This document shows, piece after piece, positions 1-11,785 of a stretch of DNA of 64,000 bases. The notes beneath the pieces are model-generated. The model was given only the letters and a program-made list of their open reading frames with translations. It had not been told where the DNA came from and made no database searches. Numbering within the stretch: position 1 is the stretch's first letter; every line of letters starts with the position of its first letter. A program made the position numbers and the translations under genes. The stretch is from Vespa crabro (Eukaryota; Arthropoda; Insecta; Hymenoptera; Vespidae), in NCBI RefSeq assembly GCF_910589235.1, contig NC_060959.1, positions 310,001 to 374,000 on the forward strand, written 5' to 3'.

Positions 1-99
1 TGAAACAAGAAAATAACGTTTTTGCTATGTTTCAATACGCGTTTTCATATGATAATTGACGAAAAACGTAATCGACATACGCGAATTTCGGTACATGCG

Positions 100-675
100 A
101 AGATAAAATCGTGAAATCATTAATAATACTTGTGCCACAGTTATAAAAATGTTACCAATCGATTCAGAACATTGCATTTCATAAGATCAATCATCTATTT
201 TATATTGGAATCAAAGTATTTAACATTCTTTCATATCGTATATACGATTTTTCGCACATGTACGCTTATCGTCGAAAACCGAAAAGTTGAAATCTCGTTC
301 AATTTTATTGATTTAATATTCTATCGATGCAGAATAAAGAATATAACAAGAATATAACCTTTTTACTGTGTCTAAATACGCATTTTCATATGGTAATTGT
401 CGATAAACCTAATCGACATCCGCTAATTTCAGTATATGCGAAGATAAAATCGTGAAATATTTAAGAATACTTGTGCTACAGTTAGAAAAATGCTACCAAT
501 CGATTCTGAACATTGCAATTCATAAGATCAAATATTTATTTTATATTGGAATCAAAGTTTTTAACATTCTTTCATATCGTATATACGATTTTTCGCTCAT
601 ATTCGCGTATCGTCGTAAAACGAAAACTTGAAATCTCGTTCAATTTCATTGATTTTATATTCTATCGATGCAGAA
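100..675 (+). repeat. Duplicated two-monomer block, copy A
   Basis: This stretch recurs at about 2,824-3,399, an offset of 2,724 bp or 8 monomers. The two copies share private variants, including ATAAGATCAATCATC, CACATGTACGCTTATC and GAAATATTTAAGAATAC. I noticed one difference, A versus G near position 3,298. The copies diverge after about 675/3,399, where the second continues into GAATAAGAATTTAAC. Confidence 0.85.
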
Positions 676-2276
676 TAAAGAATATAACAAGAATATAACC
701 TTTTTACTGTGTTTAAATACGCATTTTCATATGGTAATTGTCGATAAACCTAATCGACATACGCGATTTACGGTATATGCGAAGATGAAACCGTGAAATC
801 TTTAATAATACTTGTGCCAAAGTTAAAAAATGTTACCAATCGATTCAGAACATTGCATTTCATAAGATCTAACATCAATTTTATATTGGAATCAAAGTTT
901 TTAACATTATTTCATATCGTATATACGATTTTTCGTTCATATACGCGAATCGTCGAAAAATGAAAACTTTAAATCTCGTTCAATTACATTGAATTTATAT
1001 TCTGTCGACGCCGAATAAAGAATATAACAAGAATATAACATTTTTACTATGTTTAAATACGCGTTTTCATATGATAATTATCGAAAAAATAATCGACATA
1101 CGCGAATTTTGGTATATGCGAAGATAAAATCGTGAAATCTTTAATAATACTCGTGCCACTGTTAGAAAAATGTTACCAATCGATTCATAACATTGAATTT
1201 CATAAGATCAAACTCTATTTTATATTGGTATCAAAGTCTTTAACATTCTTTCATACCGTATATACGATATTTCGCTCATATACGCGTATCGTCGAAAAAC
1301 GAAAAGTTGAAATCTCGTTCAATTTCATTGATTTTATATTCTATCGATGCAGAATAAGGTTATAAAAAAAATATAACGTTTTTACTATGTTTAAATACGC
1401 GCTTTCATATGATAATTGTCGAAAAACGTAATCAACATACGCGAATTTCGGTATATACGAAGATAAAATCGTGAAATCTTTAATAATACTTGTGCCACAG
1501 TTAGAAAAATATTACCAAGCGATTCAGGACATTGCATTTCATAAGATCAAACATCTATTTTATATTGGAATCAATGTTTTTAACATTCTTTCATATCGTA
1601 TATACGATTTTTCGCTCATATACGCGTATCGTCGAAAAACGAAAAGTTGAAATCTCGTTCAATTTCATTGATTTTATATTCTATCGATGCAGAATAAAGA
1701 ATATAACAAGAAAATAACGTTTTTACTAGGTTTAAATACGTGTTTTCATATGATAATTTTCGAAACACGTAATCGACATACGCGTATTTCGGTATATGCG
1801 AAGATAAAATCGTGAAATCTTTAATAATACTTGTGCCACAGTTAGACAAATGTTACCAATCGATTCAGAACATTGCATTTCATAAGATCAAACATCTATT
1901 TTATATTGAAATCAAAGTTTTTAACATTCTTTCATATCGTATATACGATTTTTCGCTCATATACGCGTATCGTCGTAAAACGAAAAGTTGAAATCTCGTT
2001 CAATTTTATTGATTTAATATTCTATCGATGCAGAATAAAGAATATAACAAGAATATAACCTTTATACTGTGTTTAAATACGCATTTTCATATGGTAATTG
2101 TCGATAAACCTAATCGACATCCGCTAATTTCAGTATATGCGAAGATAAAATCGTGAAATCTTTAATAATACTTATGCCACAGTTAGAAAAATATTACCAA
2201 TCGATTCAGGACATTGCATTTCATAAGATCAAACATCTATTTTATATTGGAATCAATGTTTTTAACATTCTTTCAT

Positions 2277-2353
2277 ATCGTATATACGATTTTTCGCTCA
2301 TATACGCGTATCGTCGAAAAACGAAAAGTTGAAATCTCGTTCAATTTCATTGA
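2277..2353. other. Dyad-rich segment of the satellite monomer (example copy)
   Basis: In this copy several inverted repeats follow each other. ATCGTATATACGAT is a perfect 14-bp palindrome (2,277-2,290). TTTTTCG (2,290-2,296) pairs with CGAAAAA (2,315-2,321) around the perfect palindrome ATACGCGTAT (2,302-2,311). TCGT and ACGA flank CGAAAA (2,311-2,324). TTGAA and TTCAA are separated by 6 bp (2,329-2,344). TCAAT and ATTGA are separated by 3 bp (2,341-2,353). Equivalent segments occur in most monomers, often with one or two substitutions. Such dyads could form hairpins or cruciforms in single-stranded or supercoiled DNA. The symmetry is read directly; any structural role is inferred. Confidence 0.75.
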
Positions 2354-2823
2354 TTTTATATTCTATCGATGAAGAATAAAGAATATAACAAGAAAATAAC
2401 GTTTTTACTAGGTTTAAATACGTGTTTTCATATGATAATTTTCGAAACACGTAATCGACATACGCGAATTTCGGTATATGCGCAGATAAAATCGAGAAAT
2501 CTTTAATAATACTTGTGCCACAGTTAGACAAATGTTACCAATCGATTCAGAACATTGCATTTCATAAGATCAAACATCTATTTTATATTGGAATCGAAAT
2601 TTTTAACATTCTTTCATATCGTCTATACGATTTTTCGCTCATATACGCGTATCGTCGAAAAACGAAAAGTTGAAATCTCGTTCAATTTCATTTATTTTAT
2701 ATTCTATCGATGCAGAATAAAGAATATAACAAGAATATGACGTTTCTACTATGTTTAGATAAGCTTTTAAATATGATATTTTTCGAGAAACGTAATCGAC
2801 ATACGCAAAATTCGGTATATGCG

Positions 2824-3399
2824 AAGATAAAATCGTGAAATCATTAATAATACTTGTGCCACAGTTATAAAAATGTTACCAATCGATTCAGAACATTGCA
2901 TTTCATAAGATCAATCATCTATTTTATATTGGAATCAAAGTATTTAACATTCTTTCATATCGTATATACGATTTTTCGCACATGTACGCTTATCGTCGAA
3001 AACCGAAAAGTTGAAATCTCGTTCAATTTTATTGATTTAATATTCTATCGATGCAGAATAAAGAATATAACAAGAATATAACCTTTTTACTGTGTCTAAA
3101 TACGCATTTTCATATGGTAATTGTCGATAAACCTAATCGACATCCGCTAATTTCAGTATATGCGAAGATAAAATCGTGAAATATTTAAGAATACTTGTGC
3201 TACAGTTAGAAAAATGCTACCAATCGATTCTGAACATTGCAATTCATAAGATCAAATATTTATTTTATATTGGAATCAAAGTTTTTAACATTCTTTCGTA
3301 TCGTATATACGATTTTTCGCTCATATTCGCGTATCGTCGTAAAACGAAAACTTGAAATCTCGTTCAATTTCATTGATTTTATATTCTATCGATGCAGAA
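2824..3399 (+). repeat. Duplicated two-monomer block, copy B
   Basis: Second copy of the block at about 100-675, with the same private variants. A further match to the window start (TGAAACAAGAAAATAACG with CTATGTTTCAATAC) begins at about 3,747, an offset of 11 monomers. Different neighbouring segments therefore have different partner offsets. Confidence 0.85.
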
Positions 3400-4853
3400 T
3401 AAGAATTTAACAAAAATATAACGTTTTTACTATGTTTAAATACGCGCTTTCATATGATAATTGTCAAAAAACCTAATCGACATACGCGAATTACTGTATA
3501 TGCGAAGATAAAATCTTGTAATCTTTAATAATACTTGTGCCACAGTTAGAAAAATGTTACCAATCGATTCATAACATTACATTTCATAAGCTCAAACATC
3601 TATTTTATATTGGAATCAAAGTTTTTAACATTCTTTCATATCGTATATACGATCTTTCGCTCATATACCCGTATCGTCGTAAAACGAAAACTTGAAATCT
3701 CGTTCAATTTCATTGATTTTATATTCTATCTATGCAGAATAAAGAATGAAACAAGAAAATAACGTTTTTTCTATGTTTCAATACTCGTTTTCATATGATA
3801 ATTGACGAAAAACGTAATCGACATACGCGAATTTCGGTACATGCGAAGATAAAATCGTGTAATCATTAATAATACTTGTGCCACAGTTATAAAAATGTTA
3901 CCAATCGATTCAGAACATTGCATTTCATAAGATCAAACATCTATTTTATATTGGAATCAAAGTTTTTAACATTCTTTCATATCGTATATACGATTTTTCG
4001 CACATGTACGCGTATCGTCGAAAACCGAAAAGTTGAAATCTCGTTCAATTTTATTGATTTTATATTCTATCGATGCAGAATAAAGAATATAACAAGAATA
4101 TAACCTTTCTACTGTGTTTAAAAACGCATTTTCATATGGTAATTGTCGATAAACCTAATCGACATCCGCTAATTTCAGTATATGCGAAGATAAAATCGTG
4201 AAATATTTAATAATACTTGTGCTACAGTTAGAAAAATGCTACCAATCGATTCTGAACATTGCAATTCATAAGATCAAATATCTATTTTATATTGGAATCA
4301 ATGTTTTTAACATTCTTTCATATCCTATATACGATTTTTCGCTCATATACGCGTATCGTCGTAAAACGAAAACTTGAAATCTCGTTCAATTTCATTGATT
4401 TTATATTCTATCGATGCAGAATAAGAATTTAACAAAAATATAACGTTTTTACTATGTTTAAATACGCGCTTTCATATGATAATTGTCGAAAAACGAAATC
4501 AACATACGCGAATTACGGTATATGCGAATATAAAATCGTGAAATCTTTAATAATACTTGTGCCACAGGTATAAAAATGTTACCAATCGATTCAGAACATT
4601 GCATTTCATTAGATCAAACATCAATTTTATATTGTAATCAAAGTTTTTAACATTCTTTCATACCGTATATACGATATTTCGCTCATATACGCGTATCGTC
4701 GAAAAACGAAAAGTTGAAATCTCGTTCAATTTCATTGATTTTATATTCTATCGATGCAGAATAAAGAATATAACAAGAAAATAACGTTATTACTAGGTTT
4801 TAATACGTGTTTTCATATGAAAATTTTGTAAACACGTAATCGACATACGCGAA

Positions 4854-4870
4854 TTTCGGTATATGCGAAG
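4854..4870 (+). other. CENP-B-box-like motif in the satellite monomer (example copy)
   Basis: The 17-mer TTTCGGTATATGCGAAG, or a close variant, sits in nearly every monomer just after ACATACGCGAA. Against the minimal mammalian CENP-B box core (nTTCGnnnnAnnCGGGn) it matches TTCG, the central A and the following CG, seven of nine fixed positions, and has AA in place of the last GG. It is also a quasi-palindrome (TTCG and CGAA separated by 7 bp). Binding by any CENP-B or pogo-like protein is speculation, and some copies carry further substitutions (for example at 86-102). Confidence 0.3.
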
Positions 4871-5384
4871 ATAAAATCGTGAAATCTTTAATAATACTTG
4901 TGCCACATTAGAAAAATGTTACCAATCGATTCAGAACATTGCATTTCATAAGATCAAACATCTATTTTATATTGGAATCGACGTTTTTAACATTCTTTCA
5001 TATCGTATATACGATTTTTCGCTCATATACGCGTGTCGTCCAAAAACGAAAAGTTGAAATCTCGTTCAATTTCATTGATTTTATATTCTATCGATGCAGA
5101 ACAAAGAATATAGCATGGATATAACGTTTTTACTATGTTTAAATACGCGTTTTCATATGATAATTGTCGAAAAACGTAATCGACATACGCGAATTTCGGT
5201 TTATGCGAAGATAAAATCGTGAAATCTTTAATAATACTTGTGCCACAGTTAGAAAAATGTTACCAATCGATTCAGGACATTGCATTTCATAAGATCAAAC
5301 ATCTATTTTATATTGGAATCAATGTTTTTAACATTCTTTCATATCGTATATACGATTTTCCGCTCATATTCGCGTATCGTCGAA

Positions 5385-6645
5385 AAACGAAAAGTTGAAA
5401 TCTCGTTCAATTTCATTGATTTTACATTCTATCGATGCAGAATAAAGAATATAACAAGAATACAACATTTTTACTATGTTTAAATACGCGTTTTCATATG
5501 ATAATTGTCGAAAAATGTAATCGACATACGCGAATTTCGGTATATGCGAAGATGAAATCGTGAAATCTTTAATAATACTTGTGCCACAGTTATAAAAATG
5601 TTACCAATCGTTTCAGAACATTGCATTTCATGAGATCAAACATCAATTTTATATTGGAATCATAGTGTTTAACATTCTTTCATATCGTATATACGATTTT
5701 TCGCTCATATACGCGAATCGTCGAAAAACGAATACTTTAAATCTCGTTCAATTTCATTGAATTTATATTCTATCGACGCCGAATAAAGAATATAACAAGA
5801 ATATAACCTTTTTACTCTGTTTAAATACGCATTTTCATATGGTAATTGTCGAAAAACGTAATCGACATTCGCGAATTTCTGTATATGCGAAGATAAAATC
5901 GTGAAAACTTTAATACTTGTGCCACAGTTAGAAAATTGTTACCAATCGATTCAGAACATTGCATTTCATCAGATCAAACATCTATTTTTTATTGGAATCA
6001 AAGTTTTTAACATACTTTCATATCGTATATAAGATGTTTTCGCTCATATACGCGTATCGTCGAAAAGCGAAAAGTTGAAATCTCGTTCAATTTCATTGAT
6101 TTTATATACTATCGATGCAGAATAAAGTATATAACAAGAATATAACATTTTTACTATGTTTAAATACGCGTTTTCATATAATAATTGTCGAAAAACGTAA
6201 TCGACATACGCGAATTTCGGTATATGCGAAGATAAAATCGTGAAATCATTAATAATACTTGTGCCACAGTTAGAAAATTATTACCAATCGATTCAGAAAA
6301 TTGCATTTCATCAGATCAAACATCTATTTTTTATTGGAATCAAAGTTATTAACAGTCTTTCATATCGCATATACGAATTTACGCTCATATACGCGTATCG
6401 TCGAAAAACGAAAAGTTGAAATCTCGTTCAATTTCATTGATTTTATATGCTATCGATGCAGAATAAAGAATATAACAAGAAAATAACGTTTTTACTATGT
6501 TTAAATACGCGTTTTCATATGATAATTTTCGAAAAATGTAATCGACATACGCGAATTTCGGTATATGCGAAGATGAAATCGTGAAATCTTTAATAATACT
6601 TGTGCCACTGTTAGAAAAATGTTACCAATCGATTCAGAACATTGC
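5385..6645 (+). repeat. Five-monomer-offset duplication, copy A
   Basis: About 1.26 kb is repeated at 7,088-8,348, an offset of 1,703 bp or 5 monomers. Shared private variants include the TAA deletion giving GAAAACTTTAATACTTG, the shifted site TATATAAGATGTTTTCGC, and CATATCGCATATACGAATTTACG. The copies part at about 6,650 (GCATTCCATAAG) versus 8,350 (GCATTTCATAAG). Confidence 0.88.
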
Positions 6646-7087
6646 ATTCCATAAGATCAAACACCTATTTCTTATTGGAATCAAAGTTTGTAACATTATT
6701 TCATATCGTATATACGATTTTTCGCTCACATACGCGTATCGTCGAAAAACGAAAAGTTGAAATCTCGTTCAATTTCATTGATTTTATATTCTATCGATGC
6801 AGAACAAAGAATATAACAAGATTATAACGTTTTTACTATGTTTAAATACGCGTTTTCATATGATAATTTTCGAAAAACGTAATCGACATACGCGAATTTC
6901 GGTATATGCGAAGATAAAATCGTGAAATCTTTAATAATACTTGTGCTACAGTTAGAAAAATGCTACAAATCGATTCTGAACATTGCAATTCATAAGATCA
7001 AATATCTATTTTATTTTGGAATCAAAGTTGTTAACATTCTTTCATACCGTATATACGATATTTCGCTCATATACACGTATCGTCGAA

Positions 7088-8348
7088 AAACGAAAAGTTG
7101 AAATCTCGTTCAATTTCATTGATTTTACATTCTATCGATGCAGAATAAAGATTATAACAAGAATACAACATTTTTACTATGTTTAAATACGCGTTTTCAT
7201 ATGATAATTGTCGAAAAATGTAATCGACATACGCGAATTTCGGTATATGCGAAGATGAAATCGTGAAATCTTTAATAATACTTGTGCCACAGTTATAAAA
7301 ATGTTACCAATCGTTTCAGAACATTGCATTTCATGAGATCAAACATCAATTTTATATTGGAATCAAAGTGTTTAACATTCTTTCATATCGTATATACGAT
7401 TTTTCGCTCATATACGCGAATCGTCGAAAAACGAATACTTTAAATCTCGTTCAATTTCATTGAATTTATATTCTATCGACGCCGAATAAAGAATATAACA
7501 AGAATATAACCTTTTTACTCTGTTTAAATACGCATTTTCATATGGTAATTGTCGAAAAACGTAATCGACATTCGCGAATTTCTGTATATGCGAAGATAAA
7601 ATCGTGAAAACTTTAATACTTGTGCCACAGTTAGAAAATTGTTACCAATCGATTCAGAACATTGCATTTCATCAGATCAAACATCTATTTTTTATTGGAA
7701 TCAAAGTTTTTAACATACTTTCATATCGTATATAAGATGTTTTCGCTCATATACGCGTATCGTCGAAAAGCGAAAAGTTGAAATCTCGTTCAATTTCATT
7801 GATTTTATATACTATCGATGCAGAATAAAGTATATAACAAGAATATAACATTTTTACTATGTTTAAATACGCGTTTTCATATAATAATTGTCGAAAAACG
7901 TAATCGACATACGCGAATTTCGGTATATGCGAAGATAAAATCGTGAAATCATTAATAATACTTGTGCCACAGTTAGAAAATTATTACCAATCGATTCAGA
8001 AAATTGCATTTCATCAGATCAAACATCTATTTTTTATTGGAATCAAAGTTATTAACAGTCTTTCATATCGCATATACGAATTTACGCTCATATACGCGTA
8101 TCGTCGAAAAACGAAAAGTTGAAATCTCGTTCAATTTCATTGATTTTATATGCTATCGATGCAGAATAAAGAATATAACAAGAAAATAACGTTTTTACTA
8201 TGTTTAAATACGCGTTTTCATATGATAATTTTCGAAAAATGTAATCGACATACGCGAATTTCGGTATATGCGAAGATGAAATCGTGAAATCTTTAATAAT
8301 ACTTGTGCCACTGTTAGAAAAATGTTACCAATCGATTCAGAACATTGC
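7088..8348 (+). repeat. Five-monomer-offset duplication, copy B
   Basis: Second copy of about 5,385-6,645, essentially identical by eye. The segment missing from it (GCATTCCATAAGATCAAACACC and following, at about 6,642) reappears at about 8,686, an offset of 6 monomers. The local history therefore includes at least two exchange events of different size. Confidence 0.88.
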
Positions 8349-11300
8349 ATTTCATAAGATCAAACTCTATTTTATATTGGTATCAAAGTCTTTAACATTC
8401 TTTCATACCGTATATACGATATTTCGCTCATAAACGCGTATCGTCGAAAAACGAAAAGTTGAAATCTCGTTCAATTTCATTGATTTTAGATTGTATCGAT
8501 GCAGAATAAAGAATATAATAAGAATATATCGTTTTTACTGTGTTTTTAATACGCGTTTTCTTATGATAATTGTCGAAAAAACTAATCGACATACGTGAAT
8601 TTCGGTATATGCGAAGATAAAATCGTGAAATCTTTAATAATACTTGTGCCACTGTTAGAAAAATGTTACCAATCGATTCAGAACATTGCATTCCATAAGA
8701 TCAAACACCTATTTCTTATTGGAATCAAAGTTTTTAACATTATTTCATATCGTATATACGATTTTTCGCTCACATACGCGTATCGTCGAAAAACGAAAAG
8801 TTGAAATCTCGTTCAATTTCATTGATTTTATATTCTATCGATGCAGAACAAAGAATATAACAAGATTATAACGTTTTTACTATGTTTAAATACGCGTTTT
8901 CATATGATAATTTTCGAAAAACGTAATCGACATACGCGAATTTCGGTATATGCGAAGATAAAATCGTGAAATCTTTAATAATACTTGTGCTACAGTTAGA
9001 AAAATGCTACAAATCGATTCTGAACATTGCAATTCATAAGATCAAATATCTATTTTATTTTGGAATCAAAGTTGTTAACATTCTTTCATACCGTATATAC
9101 GATATTTCGCTCATATACACGTATCGTCGAAAAACGAAAAGTTGAAATCTCGTTCAATTACATTGTTTTTATATTCTATCGATGCAGAATAAAGAATATA
9201 ACAAGAATATAACGTTTCTACTATGTTTAAATACGCGTTTAAATATGATAATTGTCGAAAAAAGTAATCGACATACGCGAATTTCGGTATATGCTAAGAT
9301 AAAATAGTGAAATCTTTAATAATACTTGTGCCACAGTTAGAGAAATGTTACCAATTGATTCAGGACATTGCATTTCATAAGATCAAACATCTATTTTATA
9401 TTGGAATCAATGTTTTTAACATTCTTTCATATCGTATATTCGATTTTCCGCTCATATACGCGTATCGTCGAAAAACGAAAACTTGAAATCTCGTTCAATT
9501 TCATTGATTTTATATTCTATCGATGCAGAATAAAGAATATAACAAGAATACAACGTTTTTACTATGTTTAAATACGCGTTTTCATAAATTAATTTTCGAA
9601 AAACGTAATCGACATACGCGAATTTCGGTATACGCGAAGATGAAATCGTGAAATCCTTAATAATACTTGTGCCAAGGTTAGAAAAATGTTACCAATCGAT
9701 TCAGAACATTGCATTTCATAAGATCAAACATCAATTTTATATTGGAATCAAAGTGTTTAACATTCTTTCATATCGTATATACGATTTTTCGCTCATATAC
9801 GCGAATCGTCGAAAAACGAAAACTTTAAATCTCGTTCAATTTCATTGAATTTATATTCTATCGACGCCGAATAAAGAATATAACAAGAATATAACCTTTT
9901 TACTCTGTTTAAATACGCATTTTCATATGGTAATTGTCGAAAAACGTAATCGACATTCGCGAATTTCTGTATATGCGAAGAAAAAATCGTGAAAACTTTA
10001 ATACTTGTGCCACAGTTAGAAAATTGTTACCAATCGATTCAGAACATTGCATTTCATCAGATCAAACATCTATTTTTTATTGGAATCAAAGTTTTTAACA
10101 TACTTTCATATCGTATATACGATTTTTTCGCTCATATACGCGTATAGTCGAAAAGCGAAAAGTTGAAATCTCGTTCAATTTCATTGATTTTATATTCTAT
10201 CGATGCAGAATAAAGAATATAACAAGAATATAACATTTTTACTATGTTTAAATACGCGTTTTCATATAATAATTGTCGAAAAACGTAATCGACATACGCG
10301 AATTTCGGTATATGCGAAGATAAAATCGTGAAATCTTTAATAATACTTGTGCCACAGTTAGAAAATTGTTACCAATCGATTCAGAAAATTGCATTTCATT
10401 ATATCAAACAACCATTTTTTATTGGAATCGAAGTTTTTAACAGTCTTTCATATCGCATATACGAATTTACGCTCATGTAAGCGTATCGTCGAAAAACGAA
10501 AAGTTGAAATCTCGTTCAATTTCATTGATTTTATATGCTATCGATGCAGAATAAAGAATATAACAAGAAAACAACGTTTTTACTATGTTTAAATACGCGT
10601 TTTCATATGATAATTTTCGAAAAATGTAATCGACATACGCGAATTTCGGTATATGCGAAGATGAAATCGTGAAATCTTTAATAATACTTGTGCCACAGTT
10701 ATAAAAATGTTACCAATCGATTCAGAACATTGCAGTTCATAAGATCAAACATCAATTTTATATTGGAATAAAAGTGTTTAACATTCTTTCATATCGTATA
10801 TACGATTTTTCGCTCATATACGCGAATCGTCGAAAAACGAAAACTTTAAATCTCGTTCAATTTCATTGAATTTATATTCTATCGACGCCGAATAAAGAAT
10901 ATAACAAGAATATAACGTTTTTACTATGTTTAAATACGCGCTTTCATATGATAATTGTCGAAAAACCTAATCGACATACGCGATTTACGGTATATGCGAA
11001 GATAAAACCGTGAAATCTTTAATAATACTTGTGCCAAAGTTATAAAAATGTTACCAATCGCTTCAGAACATTGCATTTCATAAGATCTAACATCAATTTT
11101 ATATTGGAATCAAAGTTTTTAACATTCTTTCATATCGTATATAAGATTTTTCGTTCATATACGCGATTCGTCGAAAAACGAAAACTTTAAATCTCGTTCA
11201 ATTACATTGAATTTATATTCTATCGATGCAGAACAAAGAATATAACAAGATTATAACGTTTTTACTATGTTTAAATACGCGTTTTCATATGATAATTGTC

Positions 11301-11365
11301 GAAAAACGTAATCGACATACGCGAATTTCGGTATATGCGAAGATAAAATCGTGGAATCTTTAATA
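8340..11365 (+). repeat. Long-range ~3 kb match, copy A (partner at about 19,924-22,950)
   Basis: This nine-monomer stretch matches 19,924-22,950 at an offset of about 11,584 bp (34 monomers). The order of variants is the same: GTGTTTTTAATACGCG, GCATTCCATAAGATC, GATTATAACG, TATGCTAAGATAAAAT and TGGAATAAAAGTG. The partner has a 1-bp deletion near 21,655 (ATCAACATC). The copies diverge at CCAAAG (about 11,375) versus CTACAG (about 22,955). Confidence 0.85.
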
Positions 11366-11670
11366 ATACTTGTGCCAAAGTTATAAAAATGTTACCAATC
11401 GCTTCAGAACATTGCATTTCATAAGATCTAACATCAATTTTATATTGGAATCAAAGTTTTTAACATTCTTTCATATCGTATATAAGATTTTTCGTTCATA
11501 TACGCGATTCGTCGAAAAACGAAAACTTTAAATCTCGTTCAATTACATTGAATTTATATTCTATCGATGCAGAACAAAGAATATAACAAGATTATAACGT
11601 TTTTACTATGTTTAAATACGCGTTTTCATATGATAATTGTCGAAAAACGTAATCGACATACGCGAATTTC
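9060..11670 (+). repeat. Eight-monomer higher-order block, copy A
   Basis: About 2.6 kb repeats immediately downstream at 11,786-14,400, an offset of 2,726 bp or 8 monomers. Matching points include 9,648/12,374 and 10,389/13,115. Shared variants include GAAGAAAAAATCGTGAAAAC, CTCATGTAAGCGTATCG and TGGAATAAAAGTG. A few substitutions distinguish the copies, for example CATAAATTAATTTTCG near 9,584 against CATATGATAATTTTCG. Confidence 0.85.
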
Positions 11671-11785
11671 GGTATATGCTAAGATAAAATAGTGAAATCT
11701 TTAATAATACTTGTGCCACAGTTAGAGAAATGTTACCAATTGATTCAGGACATTGCATTTCATAAGATCAAACATCTATTTTATA

